A stretch of DNA of 64,000 nt from DATJLY01 sp035532935. Lineage in GTDB: Bacteria > Pseudomonadota > Alphaproteobacteria > ATCC43930 > CGMCC-115725. The stretch spans positions 1-64,000 of the forward strand of contig DATKQE010000035.1 of NCBI GenBank assembly GCA_035532935.1, given 5' to 3'. The position numbers and the translations under genes were made by a program. The notes beneath the pieces are model-generated. The model did not search any database. It was given only the letters and a program-made list of their open reading frames with translations, and was not told the origin of the DNA. Positions within the stretch are counted from its first letter, which is position 1. Each line of letters begins with the position of its first letter. Below are positions 35,635 through 44,390 of this stretch, piece by piece.

Positions 35635-36359
35635 GCGCCGCCGCGCTGCTCGTGCTGGAGCGCGTCTCGAAGCGCTTTCGCGGCCTGCTCGCGGTGGACG
35701 AGGTCAGCTTCGAGCTGCCGGAAGGCGGCATCGTCGGGCTCATCGGCCCCAACGGCGCCGGCAAGACGACGATCTTCAACCTCATCGCCGGCGTCTTTCG
35801 CCCCGACCAGGGCCGCATCCTGCTCGCCGGGCGCGACATCGCCGGGTTTCGTCCCGACCAGGCCTGCCATGCCGGCATCGGCCGCACCTTCCAGCTCGTC
35901 CGCCCGTTCGGCGCCTTGAGCGTGCTCGAGAACGTCATGGTCGGCGCGTTCCGCAACGGCGCGGCGCCGCGCGACGCCGAAAGCCGCGCGCTCGCGGTGC
36001 TGGACCGGCTCGGGCTCGCGGACAAGGCGGCGGCGGCGGCGCACAGCCTCACCTTGCCGGAACGCAAGCGCCTCGAAGTGGCGCGCGCGCTCGCGACCGC
36101 GCCACGCCTTCTGCTGCTCGACGAGGTGATGGCCGGTCTGCGGCCGGTCGAGATCGACGCGATGGTGGCGACCTTCACGGCGCTGGCGCGCGAGATGGGG
36201 CTCACCATCCTTCTGACCGAGCACGTGATGCGCGCGGTGATGGCGCTGTCGCAGCACGTGATCGTCGTCCATCACGGCCAGAAGATCTGCGAGGGCCCGC
36301 CCGCGCACGTGGCGCGCGACGCCAAGGTCATCGAGTGCTATTTCGGGACCGGGGCATGA
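35631..36359 (+). CDS. livG: branched-chain-type ABC transporter ATPase (LivG family)
   Basis: 242 aa. Walker A GPNGAGKTTIFNL, LivG-type segment GIGRTFQLVRPF, and Walker B LLLLDEVMAGL. The signature loop is unusual: THSLTLPERKRLEVARAL-like (LTLPERKRLE in place of LSxGxQ), a variant seen in LivG. GTG start overlapping the livM stop. Confidence 0.9.
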   Translation: MSAAALLVLERVSKRFRGLLAVDEVSFELPEGGIVGLIGPNGAGKTTIFNLIAGVFRPDQGRILLAGRDIAGFRPDQACHAGIGRTFQLVRPFGALSVLENVMVGAFRNGAAPRDAESRALAVLDRLGLADKAAAAAHSLTLPERKRLEVARALATAPRLLLLDEVMAGLRPVEIDAMVATFTALAREMGLTILLTEHVMRAVMALSQHVIVVHHGQKICEGPPAHVARDAKVIECYFGTGA

Positions 36360-37069
36360 GCATGCTCGAGGTCGCCAACCTCGATCTCTTCTACGGCGAC
36401 GCCCAGGCCCTCGACGACGTATCGCTCACGGTCGGCGAGGGCGAGATCGTCGCCATCGTCGGCGCCAACGGCGCCGGCAAAAGCTCGCTCATCCGCGCCA
36501 TCTTCGGCATGGCGCGGGCACGGCGCGGCACGATCCGCTTTCGCGACGCAAGCATCCTCGGCGTGCCGCCGCACCGCATCTGCAACATGGGTCTGGGCCA
36601 GGTCGCCGAAGGCCGCCAGATCTTTCCCAACATGACCGTGGTCGAAAATCTCGACATGGGCGCGGTGGTGAAGCGGGCGCGCGCCGGGCGCAAGGCGGCG
36701 CTCGCGCGCATGTTCGAGCTGTTCCCGCGCCTGGCCGAGCGGCGGCGCCAGCTCGCCGGAACGCTGTCCGGCGGCGAGCAGCAGATGCTGGCGATCGCGC
36801 GCTGCCTGATGGGACAGCCGCTCCTCATCATGTTCGACGAGCCGTCGCTGGGCCTCGCGCCGGTGGTGGTGGAAGACTTGATCCGAACGATCCGCGCCTT
36901 GAACGAGCGCGACCGGCTCACCGTCCTCCTGGTCGAGCAGAACGTGGCCCAGTCGCTCGCCTTGGCCCATCGCGGCTACGTGCTCGAGAACGGCCGCATC
37001 GTCATGAGCGGCACCGGCACCGCGCTCCTGGCCGATGACCGCGTGCGCCGCGCCTATATCGGGCTTTAG
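36356..37069 (+). CDS. livF: branched-chain-type ABC transporter ATPase (LivF family)
   Basis: 237 aa. Walker A GANGAGKSSLIRAI, LivF-type VAEGRQIFPNMTVVENL, signature LSGGEQQMLAIAR and Walker B IMFDEPSLGLAP. ATG overlaps the livG stop. Followed about 100 bases later by the feruloyl-CoA synthase gene. Confidence 0.92.
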   Translation: MSMLEVANLDLFYGDAQALDDVSLTVGEGEIVAIVGANGAGKSSLIRAIFGMARARRGTIRFRDASILGVPPHRICNMGLGQVAEGRQIFPNMTVVENLDMGAVVKRARAGRKAALARMFELFPRLAERRRQLAGTLSGGEQQMLAIARCLMGQPLLIMFDEPSLGLAPVVVEDLIRTIRALNERDRLTVLLVEQNVAQSLALAHRGYVLENGRIVMSGTGTALLADDRVRRAYIGL

Positions 37070-37172
37070 GGCGCGCCGTCCGATCCAACGGAACGCTCTC
37101 CCTTTCGCCGTCATGGTAGGATGAGTCAACCCGCCGCGCGGGCGCCGCGGCGGCGGGACCGGGGAGCGCATC

Positions 37173-39020
37173 ATGCCGGAACGAAGGGTCCCGCGCTTTG
37201 CCGCGGCAGCGGTCGAGGTCGAGCATCTGCCGCAGGGCGGCATGATCCTGCGCTCGCCGATGGCGCTGGGCGCCACGGCGCGCGCGGTCGGCGAGAAGCT
37301 GGCGCAATGGGCGGCGTGGATGCCGCACCGCGTGTTCCTGGCCGAGCGCGCGGGCGCGGATTGGCGCCGGGTGACCTATGCCGAGGCCCATGAGGCCGCG
37401 CGCGCCATCGGCCAGGCGCTGCTCGACCGGCGGCTCGGGCCGGAGCGGCCGGTGATGATCCTGTCCGACAACGGCATCGATCATGCGCTCCTGGCGCTGG
37501 GCGCGATCCATGTCGGCGTGCCGGTGGCGCCGATCTCGACCGCCTATTCGCGGCTCGGCCCGGACTTCGCCCGGCTGCGCCAGGTCGCCCGGATGGTCGG
37601 GCCGGGCCTCGTCTATGCCGATGACGGCGAACGCTACGGCGCCGCGCTCGAAGCGATCCGGACCAGGGACGCAGCGGTGGTGGTGTCGTCCCATCCGCCC
37701 GCCGGGATGGCGGCGACCTCGATCGCGGCGCTGCGCGCGACGCGGCCGCGCCAGGCGCTCGAGGACGCCTTCCACCGCATCGGACCGGACACGGTGGCGA
37801 AGATCCTGTTCACGTCGGGCTCGACCGGCGAGCCCAAGGGCGTCATCAACACGCAGCGCATGCTGTGCTCGAACCAGGCGGCGGTGCGCCAGGTCTGGCG
37901 CTTTCTCGAGGACCGCCCGCCGGTCGTGCTGGACTGGCTGCCGTGGAGCCACACCTTCGGCGGCAACCACAATTTCAATCTCGTCCTGTTCAACGGCGGC
38001 ACGCTGTGGATCGATGACGGCAAGCCGGCGCCCGGTCTGATTGAGCGCTCGATCGAGAATCTGCGCTTCGTCTCGCCGACGCTCTATTTCAACGTGCCGC
38101 GCGGCTTTGCCATGGTGCTCGACGGGCTCGAGCGCGATGCGGCACTGGCGCGCTCGTTCTTCGCCGAACTCGATCTCCTGTGCTATGCCGGCGCCGCCTT
38201 GCCGCAAAGCCTGTGGCAGCGGATCGAGGCGGCATCGCTGGCGGCGACCGGCCGGCTGCCGGTGTTCGTGTCGGCCTGGGGCACGACCGAGACCGCGCCG
38301 GCAACGACGCATGTCCACTATCCGCTCGAGCGCGCCGGCAATATCGGCCTGCCGCTGCCGGGCTGCGCGGTGAAGCTCGCGCCTGAAGGCGACCGGCTCG
38401 AGATCCGCGTGCGCGGCCCCAACGTCACGCCCGGCTATTGGCACCAGCCCGAGCTCACGAGCGCGGCCTTCGACGAGGACGGGTTCTACCGCTCGGGCGA
38501 CGCGGTGCGGCTCGCGGACCCGTCCGCGCCGGCGGCCGGCCTCGTCTTCGACGGCCGCATCGGCGAGAACTTCAAGCTCGCCTCCGGCACCTGGGTCCTG
38601 GTCGGCGCGCTGCGGGTCGCTGCCATCGCCGCCGGCGCGCCCGTGATCGAGGATGCGGTGGTCGCCGGCCACGACCGCGACGAGATCGGGCTGCTCGTCT
38701 TCCCGAGCCTCGCCGGATGCCGCTCGCTCTGCCCGCATCTGCCGGCGGATGCCCGGCTGACAGCGCTCATCGCCGAGCCGGCGGTGCGCGACGCGCTCGC
38801 GGCGGGGTTGGCACGCTACAATGCGCATGCGGGCGGCAGCTCGCACCGCATCGCCCGCGCGCTGCTGCTGGCCGAGCCGGCGTCGATCGAACAGGGCGAG
38901 ATCACCGACAAGGGCTATATCAACCAGCGCGCTGTGCTGCGCCGGCGCAGCGCCAGCGTCGCGCGGCTCTATGCCGTGCCGCCGGGGCCGGAGATCATCG
39001 TGCCTATGCCGGCTCCCTGA
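37173..39020 (+). CDS. feruloyl-CoA synthase
   Basis: 615 aa ANL-superfamily ligase that activates hydroxycinnamates (ferulate, p-coumarate, caffeate) to CoA esters with ATP. AMP-binding P-loop LFTSGSTGEPKGV, then DWLPWSHTFGGNHNFN and NGGTLWIDDGKP, blocks diagnostic of feruloyl-CoA synthases; SGDAVRL and the C-terminal GEITDKGYIN give the AMP-release and Lys regions. Cotranscribed position after the two-receptor LivHMGF importer. A GC-rich 8-bp inverted repeat (37131-37138/37146-37153) lies between livF and this gene. The enoyl-CoA hydratase/lyase and vanillin dehydrogenase that follow it are not in the window. Confidence 0.9.
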   Translation: MPERRVPRFAAAAVEVEHLPQGGMILRSPMALGATARAVGEKLAQWAAWMPHRVFLAERAGADWRRVTYAEAHEAARAIGQALLDRRLGPERPVMILSDNGIDHALLALGAIHVGVPVAPISTAYSRLGPDFARLRQVARMVGPGLVYADDGERYGAALEAIRTRDAAVVVSSHPPAGMAATSIAALRATRPRQALEDAFHRIGPDTVAKILFTSGSTGEPKGVINTQRMLCSNQAAVRQVWRFLEDRPPVVLDWLPWSHTFGGNHNFNLVLFNGGTLWIDDGKPAPGLIERSIENLRFVSPTLYFNVPRGFAMVLDGLERDAALARSFFAELDLLCYAGAALPQSLWQRIEAASLAATGRLPVFVSAWGTTETAPATTHVHYPLERAGNIGLPLPGCAVKLAPEGDRLEIRVRGPNVTPGYWHQPELTSAAFDEDGFYRSGDAVRLADPSAPAAGLVFDGRIGENFKLASGTWVLVGALRVAAIAAGAPVIEDAVVAGHDRDEIGLLVFPSLAGCRSLCPHLPADARLTALIAEPAVRDALAAGLARYNAHAGGSSHRIARALLLAEPASIEQGEITDKGYINQRAVLRRRSASVARLYAVPPGPEIIVPMPAP

Positions 39021-39140
39021 AGCAGCGCATCAGCAACGCCCAGGCAGCCTGGATGAACCGCATCCGGGCGCGGACGAGAACGCGTTGCGGGCCCTGCAGC
39101 TCGTCGGTCAGATCGGTCATCCGAGACGCTCCGGCGATCA

Positions 39141-39171
39141 CCCTCGCCCGCCATCCTAAGGGCGAGGGTTT
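39141..39171 (+). terminator. terminator-like hairpin / palindromic repeat
   Basis: CCCTCGCCC (39141-39149), 10-base loop, GGGCGAGGG (39160-39168), then TTT. Placed 120 bases after the feruloyl-CoA synthase stop, so it could end that transcript. The short T run and a near-match hairpin at 61682-61701 that shares GCCATCCT suggest it may instead be a dispersed palindromic repeat. Confidence 0.5.
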
Positions 39172-39235
39172 CCCAAAGCTTGAACGCCCAAGATTTGGAT
39201 TCGGAAAATCGCCGGTGTTTTGCGCCAAATCCGCG

Positions 39236-39733
39236 CTATCGCGCCGGGTGCGGCCGCTTCCATTCGCTATAGCGCAGCACGTCGATATCCACCGCCGTGC
39301 CGTGGCCGCGCGGCGGGCCCTTGGGCAGCGCGTCGGCGCCCTTGAAGCCCGCTTCGCAATAAAGCTCGATCACGTTGCCCGACGGGTCGCGGAAGAACAT
39401 CAGCGCCTCGACCCCGCGGCGCGTCCAGAAATTCGAGGTCGGAACGCCGCACTGGTTCAGCCACGCCTTCATCTGCAGCAGTTCGTCCGGCCCGACGAAG
39501 AAGGCAAAGTGCGGATATTCCGCGCTCTGCGCGAGCCACGAACAGCCCTCGATGCCGATGCCGACATCGACGCCGCCGAGACGGAACGACGCGAAGGTCG
39601 GCTGATCGACGTGCAATTCGCCGCCGAGCACATCACGGTAGAACGCCTTGCCCTCCTCGAGATCGCGGCACGGCACGCTCACATGGGCAAAGGATTTGAG
39701 CCGTGCCGGTCCCACCGCCTTGGTTTCCTCCAT
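39236..39733 (-). CDS. VOC family protein (glyoxalase/dioxygenase fold)
   Basis: 165 aa. VOC pattern: His in FAHVSVPCRDLE, His in YPHFAFFVGPDE and Glu in GNVIELYC. Start at ATG 39733 with GGGAGG upstream; the frame is open farther but not family-like. It lies 58 bases downstream of the benzoate-CoA ligase gene on the same strand, so probably the same transcript; the role in benzoate metabolism is unknown. Confidence 0.82.
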   Translation of the reverse strand: MEETKAVGPARLKSFAHVSVPCRDLEEGKAFYRDVLGGELHVDQPTFASFRLGGVDVGIGIEGCSWLAQSAEYPHFAFFVGPDELLQMKAWLNQCGVPTSNFWTRRGVEALMFFRDPSGNVIELYCEAGFKGADALPKGPPRGHGTAVDIDVLRYSEWKRPHPAR

Positions 39734-39791
39734 CGCCGCCTCCCATCGCTGGACGCCATCCGAGGTCAGCATTGCCGATCGACAGGCATCG

Positions 39792-41393
39792 TCATCCCCG
39801 CCCTTTCGATGCACTCCCCGAATCGCGCAGTTTGAAGCGCTGGATCTTCCCGGTGGCGGTCTTCGGCAGTTCGTCGACGAACGCGACCCAGCGCGGGTAC
39901 TTGTAGGGGGCCAGCCGCGACTTCACGTGAAGCTGCAATGCCTCGCCCAGCGCCGGCGACGCGGCGCGGCCGGGGCGCAGCACGACGAAAGCCTTGGGCT
40001 TCACCAGTTGCTGCTCGTCCATCGCGCCGACGACGGCGGCCTCGAGCACCGCCTCATGCGTCATCAGCACGGCCTCGACCTCGAACGGCGACACGTAGAT
40101 GCCACCGACCTTCATCATGTCGTCGGTACGGCCACAATAGGTATAGAAGCCGTCGGCATCGCGGACATATTTGTCGCCGCTGCGCGTCCAGGCGCCGAGG
40201 AAGGTGCTGCGCGACCGCTCGCGATTGTTCCAGTAATGCGCCGCCGCGGTCGGGCCCGCGACCTGCAGCTCGCCGATCTCGCCCGGCCTCGCCTCGCCTC
40301 CGGTGTCGTCGACGATCCGGACCTCGTAGCCCGGCACCGGCACGCCGCTGGTGCCATAGCGCACCGCGCCCGGCCGGTTCGACACGAAGATATGTAGCAT
40401 CTCGGTCGAGCCCAGGCCGTCGAGGATCTCGACGCCGAAATGATCGTTCCAGCGCCGTCCGATCTCCTCCGGCAGCGCCTCGCCCGCCGAGACGCAGCGG
40501 CGCAGCGCCACCTCGTCGCGCCGCGGCAGCTCGGAACCGGCCAGCATCGACGCATAGAGCGTCGGCACGCCATAGAAGATCGAAGGCCGCTTCGCCGTGA
40601 GAATGCGCGCCACCGAAGCCGGCGTCGGCCGCTCGGCATAAAGCAGCGTCGTCGCGCCCACGGCCAGCGGGAAGGTCAGCGCATTGCCGAGTCCATAGGC
40701 GAAGAACAGCTTCGCCGCCGAGTACACGACATCGCTTTCGGCGATGCCCAGCACCGGCTTCGCATAAAGCTCGGCGGTCAGGATGAGATGCGACTGGAGA
40801 TGCACCGCCCCTTTGGGCGCGCCGGTCGAGCCCGAGGAATAAAGCCAGAAGCACGCATCGTCGGCCGTCGTCGCCGCCGCCTTGGCGCGCGGCTCGGCGT
40901 CGGCGAGAAGCGTGCCGAACTGGAGCCGCCCGCTCATCCCCTCGCCGCCTGAGACGATGACGTGGCGCAGCGCCGGCTGCCGCACCAGCGTTGGCGCCAG
41001 CCGATCGTAGAGCGCGTCCGACACGATGAGCGCGCGGGCGCGGCTGTCGCGCAGCATGAAGTCGTAATCGGCGGCCGTAAGCAGCGTATTGACCGGGACC
41101 GGCACGATGCCGGCCTTGATCGCGCCAAGGAAGGCGACCGGAAAATCCACCGTGTCGAGCAGGACGAGCAGGACGCGCTGCTCCGGCTCGATGCCGAGGC
41201 GGCGAAAGGCGTTGGCGGCGCGATCGACGCGCTCGGCAAGCTCGGCATAGCTCAAAGCGCCGCGATCATCGACGAAAGCCGGCTTGGCGCCACGCCCGGC
41301 CGCGAGATTGCGCTCGATCAGATCGACCGCGGCATTGTAGTCGCGCGGCAGCGCGATGCGCGGCGCCCCGCCTGCCATGTCATCGGCGGTCAT
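39792..41393 (-). CDS. benzoate-CoA ligase family protein
   Basis: 533 aa ANL ligase activating benzoate or a similar aryl acid to its CoA ester. P-loop FWLYSSGSTGAPKGAVH, GLGSTEMLHIFVSN (the benzoate-CoA ligase motif), YWNNRERSRSTFLG, and catalytic Lys region ELPKTATGKIQRFKLR. Divergent from a BzdR/BoxR-type regulator whose known inducer is benzoyl-CoA, which fits. The box/bzd ring-cleavage genes are not in the window. Confidence 0.88.
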   Translation of the reverse strand: MTADDMAGGAPRIALPRDYNAAVDLIERNLAAGRGAKPAFVDDRGALSYAELAERVDRAANAFRRLGIEPEQRVLLVLLDTVDFPVAFLGAIKAGIVPVPVNTLLTAADYDFMLRDSRARALIVSDALYDRLAPTLVRQPALRHVIVSGGEGMSGRLQFGTLLADAEPRAKAAATTADDACFWLYSSGSTGAPKGAVHLQSHLILTAELYAKPVLGIAESDVVYSAAKLFFAYGLGNALTFPLAVGATTLLYAERPTPASVARILTAKRPSIFYGVPTLYASMLAGSELPRRDEVALRRCVSAGEALPEEIGRRWNDHFGVEILDGLGSTEMLHIFVSNRPGAVRYGTSGVPVPGYEVRIVDDTGGEARPGEIGELQVAGPTAAAHYWNNRERSRSTFLGAWTRSGDKYVRDADGFYTYCGRTDDMMKVGGIYVSPFEVEAVLMTHEAVLEAAVVGAMDEQQLVKPKAFVVLRPGRAASPALGEALQLHVKSRLAPYKYPRWVAFVDELPKTATGKIQRFKLRDSGSASKGRG

Positions 41394-41525
41394 TCATTCC
41401 CCCTGCGCCCGTGCGCTGCATCCTCTCTCGACGCTATGTCGCGCCCGCGCAGCGCGCGCGTCAAGCCTCACGCGAGCGGCGAGCCGCCGCAGCTTCGTCC
41501 GGCACCGATCCCGCCCGTCGCCAGA

Positions 41526-41579
41526 TTGAGCGCGCATCGCACGACGGGTATAATTCAGACTCCATGGTTACGAATTATA
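41526..41579 (+). promoter_or_regulatory. consensus promoter with flanking inverted repeat for the BzdR-like gene
   Basis: TTGAGC (41526-41531), 17 bases, perfect TATAAT (41549-41554). The ATG begins only nine bases after the -10, so the transcript would be nearly leaderless. TATAATTC (41549-41556) is mirrored by GAATTATA (41572-41579), an 8-bp perfect inverted repeat spanning the start codon, a likely site for autoregulation. Confidence 0.65.
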
Positions 41580-42451
41580 ATGCGCAAGAGGCGCCGGACG
41601 GCGATGCGGATTACCTGCGCCGGCTCGGCGAGCGCATTCGCGAGGCGCGCCTGCGGCGGGGGATGACGCGGCGCATCCTCGCCCATGACTCCCGCGTCTC
41701 CGAACGCTATCTCGCGCAGCTCGAAGGTGGGCAAGGCAACATCTCGATCGCCTTGCTGCGCCGCGTGGCGCAGGCCATGGGCCTGCCGCTCGCCGACCTC
41801 GTGCGCGACGAACCGGATCGCCCGATCGAGCTCACCCTTCTGATTGAGACGCTGTCGCGGCTCGCCCCCGGCGAGCTGGACGAGGCGCGGCGGCTCATCG
41901 GCAGCGCGTTCGGCGATCGGACGGCGCGCGACCGGCGCCAGCGCATCGCCCTCATCGGCCTGCGCGGCGCCGGCAAGTCGACGCTCGGCGCCGGCCTCGC
42001 CGCCGCCCTGGACGTTCCCTTCATCGAACTCGACCGCGAAGTCGAGCAGGCCTTCGGCACCAGCCTGGGCGAGGTTTTCGATCTGTACGGCCAGGCGGCC
42101 TATCGGCGGGCCGAGCGCGACGCGCTCGCCGCGGTGGTGGCGCGCTACGACCGGGCGGTGATCGCCGCCGGCGGCAGCATCGTGGCCGAGGCCGCCACCT
42201 ATGACCTGCTGCTGTCCTGCTGCTTTACGGTCTGGCTCAAGGCGGCGCCCGAAGAGCACATGGCGCGCGTCCAGGCGCAAGGCGATCTGCGGCCGATGGC
42301 GGCGAGCGCGGCGGCGATGGCCGATCTGCGCCGCATCCTTGCCGGCCGCGAGGCGCTCTATGCGCGCGCCGATGCGACCGTGGACACCGCCGGGGTCGGC
42401 GTCGCGGAGGGCCTGCGGCGCCTGAAGGAAGCGGTCGGCGCCGCAGCCTGA
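41564..42451 (+). CDS. BzdR/BoxR-type transcriptional regulator (HTH plus shikimate-kinase-like domain)
   Basis: 295 aa fusion. XRE-type HTH at residues about 18-75 (RMTRRILAHDSRVSERYLAQLE in part), then a shikimate-kinase-like domain with P-loop IGLRGAGKSTLGAGL (about 131-145) and FIELDREVEQAFG. BzdR of Azoarcus and BoxR have exactly this structure: the C-terminal domain binds benzoyl-CoA and releases repression. It lies divergent from the benzoate-CoA ligase gene it would control. Confidence 0.9.
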   Translation: MVTNYNAQEAPDGDADYLRRLGERIREARLRRGMTRRILAHDSRVSERYLAQLEGGQGNISIALLRRVAQAMGLPLADLVRDEPDRPIELTLLIETLSRLAPGELDEARRLIGSAFGDRTARDRRQRIALIGLRGAGKSTLGAGLAAALDVPFIELDREVEQAFGTSLGEVFDLYGQAAYRRAERDALAAVVARYDRAVIAAGGSIVAEAATYDLLLSCCFTVWLKAAPEEHMARVQAQGDLRPMAASAAAMADLRRILAGREALYARADATVDTAGVGVAEGLRRLKEAVGAAA

Positions 42452-42529
42452 CCAGACAAATCCCTAATTCTCGCGGGGTTGACAGGCGGGCGCAAAGAAC
42501 CAAGCTAAGCAAGATCGCGGGGAGAGACC

Positions 42530-43072
42530 ATGTTCATCCAGACCGAGACGACGCCCAATCCGGCCACGCTCAAATTCCTGCCCGGCCGCACCGTCATGGC
42601 GGCCGGCACGGCGCATTTCGCCGCCGTCGAGGATGCCGGCCGCTCGCCGCTCGCGCAGCGGCTCTTCGCCGTGCCCGGCGTCACCGGCGTGTTCCTGGGC
42701 GCCGATTTCGTCTCGGTGAGCAAGGACGACACCCAGGACTGGTACCGCCTCAAGCCCGCGGTGCTCGCCGTCATCATGGAGCACTTCACCGCGGGCGAGC
42801 CCACCTTCGTCGGCGATGCCGCGCCGCAGGAGGACGAGGACGACGACGACATCGTCACGCAGATCAAGGAGCTGCTCGAGACCCGCGTGCGTCCCGCGGT
42901 CGCGCAGGATGGCGGCGACATCATCTTCCACAGCTTCGAGGGCGGCGTCGTCTATCTTCACATGCAGGGTTCGTGCTCGGGCTGCCCCAGCTCGACGGCG
43001 ACGCTCAAGGCCGGCATCGAGAACATGCTGCGCTATTACGTCCCCGAAGTGGTCGAAGTCCGCCCCGTCTGA
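42530..43072 (+). CDS. NfuA-type iron-sulfur cluster carrier
   Basis: 180 aa, Nfu N-terminal domain (MFIQTETTPNPATLKFLPG) plus a NifU C-terminal domain with the cluster-binding CSGCPSS. Carries [4Fe-4S] clusters to apo-proteins. The N-terminal half has the Pro-Asn-Pro type start of alphaproteobacterial/mitochondrial NFU1. A consensus -35 TTGACA lies at 42479-42484 but no clear -10; ribosome site GGGGAGAG. Its 3' end overlaps the convergent VanX-like gene by 37 bases. Confidence 0.92.
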   Translation: MFIQTETTPNPATLKFLPGRTVMAAGTAHFAAVEDAGRSPLAQRLFAVPGVTGVFLGADFVSVSKDDTQDWYRLKPAVLAVIMEHFTAGEPTFVGDAAPQEDEDDDDIVTQIKELLETRVRPAVAQDGGDIIFHSFEGGVVYLHMQGSCSGCPSSTATLKAGIENMLRYYVPEVVEVRPV

Positions 43073-43659
43073 TTCGCCATCATCGGCCGCGGCAGATCGG
43101 CGTCACGCAGCAGCGGAAAGCGCTTGGCGTCGAACAGTTGATAATGCCACCACTCGTTGCTGTAGAAATCCCAGCCGGCTGCCGTCATGAGACCAAGAAG
43201 CAGCAGGCGGTTGCGTTGCGCCGCGGCGTTCACCGCGAGGCTGGCGTGATGCGACAGCTTGGTGAAGGCATCGAATGCGGTTCCCATCTCGAGTTCGGCG
43301 CCGTCCCCGTCGATCAGCGTCACATCGACCGCGGCGCCGCGCGAGTGCGGCGAGCCGCGCCGCGGATCAGCGAGAAACTCGGGATCGGGCCGCGCGTTCC
43401 ACAGCTTCCATTGCGCCTCGCTCGGCCGCAGTGCATCGAAGATCTTGAGCCTGAGCCCGAGCGGCCGGGCCAGCGCCACCGCCGTCTCGAGACAGCGCGC
43501 CGCCTCGGCATTGAGGTAGCAGATGGCTTGGTGGTAGACCGGAGCGCCGGTGATGTTGACGGCGCTGGCATAGGCGAGTTCGATGACGACGCCATGCTCA
43601 CGTTCCGTGATCTCGATGATCTCGACCGGCCCCGCCATCGCGTCGTGCCCTTCCGTCAT
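43036..43659 (-). CDS. D-Ala-D-Ala dipeptidase, VanX/DdpX-like
   Basis: 207 aa zinc peptidase family M15D, hydrolysing D-Ala-D-Ala, probably in peptidoglycan turnover. Zinc motifs SPHSRGAAVD and EWWHYQ, with RPSEAQWKLW in the substrate region. There is no VanR/S or VanHA nearby, so glycopeptide resistance is not implied. The ATG at 43659 has GAGG upstream. Convergent overlap with the nfu gene. Confidence 0.88.
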   Translation of the reverse strand: MTEGHDAMAGPVEIIEITEREHGVVIELAYASAVNITGAPVYHQAICYLNAEAARCLETAVALARPLGLRLKIFDALRPSEAQWKLWNARPDPEFLADPRRGSPHSRGAAVDVTLIDGDGAELEMGTAFDAFTKLSHHASLAVNAAAQRNRLLLLGLMTAAGWDFYSNEWWHYQLFDAKRFPLLRDADLPRPMMANQTGRTSTTSGT

Positions 43660-43709
43660 CCGTGGCCTCGCGTCTCGCCGCTTCCCTTCTTAGCATCATC
43701 GCGCCGGCG

Positions 43710-44390
43710 ATGGTGAATGTCCTCGCCTTCGACTGTGCCGGCCGGGGCTGCGCGGCGGCGGTCGTGGCCGACGGGCGCGTGCTGGCGCGGCGCTCGCAGC
43801 CGATGGAACGCGGCCAGGCGGCGGCGCTCCTGCCGATGATCGAGGCCGTGCTGGGCGCGGCGGCATTGGGCTGGCCGGCGCTCGATCTACTCGCCGTCAC
43901 CGTCGGGCCGGGCGGCTTTACCGGTGTCCGCATCGGGCTCGCCGCCGCGCGCGGCCTGGCCTTGGCGCGCGAGCTGCCGGTCATCGGCATCACCAGTTTC
44001 GCCGCCGTGGCCGCAGCGGTGCCGCCGCCCCTGCGGACCGGACGGACGCTCGCGGTCGCGCTCGACAGCAAGCGCGCCGAAGTTTACCTGCAATGCTTCG
44101 CCGCCTCCGGCGCAGCGTTGGGCCCGGGCGAGCTTCTCGCTCTCGACGCGATCGATGCCCGCATTCCCGCTGGCCTGGTGCTGCTCGCCGGCGATGCCGC
44201 CGAGCGGGCGGCACCGTTCCTGTTCGGCCGCGCCGCGGTAGCGCCGGCGACGGAAGTGCCGGACCCCGCCGATATCGCGCGGCTCGCCCTGGCCGAATGG
44301 CGGCCGGGCCGGCGCCCGCCTTTGCCGCTTCCGCTCTACCTGCGCGCGCCCGACACGACGGCGCCGCGCCGTGCCGGGGCCATGCCATGA
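43710..44390 (+). CDS. tsaB: tRNA threonylcarbamoyladenosine biosynthesis protein TsaB
   Basis: 226 aa ASKHA-fold partner of TsaD in making t6A37 of tRNA. VLAFDCAGRGCAAAV N-terminal phosphate loop, GPGGFTGVRIGLAAARGLA, the family signature. Start taken at ATG 43710 where the family begins; the frame is open to 43662. Overlaps rimI by four bases, the usual tsaB-rimI order. Confidence 0.92.
   Translation: MVNVLAFDCAGRGCAAAVVADGRVLARRSQPMERGQAAALLPMIEAVLGAAALGWPALDLLAVTVGPGGFTGVRIGLAAARGLALARELPVIGITSFAAVAAAVPPPLRTGRTLAVALDSKRAEVYLQCFAASGAALGPGELLALDAIDARIPAGLVLLAGDAAERAAPFLFGRAAVAPATEVPDPADIARLALAEWRPGRRPPLPLPLYLRAPDTTAPRRAGAMP

Noticed and set aside
39004..39120. 38-codon minus-strand frame (starts MTDLTDELQGPQ) overlapping the end of feruloyl-CoA synthase
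   Set aside because: Very short, weak ribosome site, no recognised family; I could not separate it from chance.
43036..43659. Vancomycin resistance locus based on the VanX-like peptidase
   Set aside because: No VanH, VanA/B or VanRS genes nearby; single VanX/DdpX-like enzymes serve cell-wall turnover.
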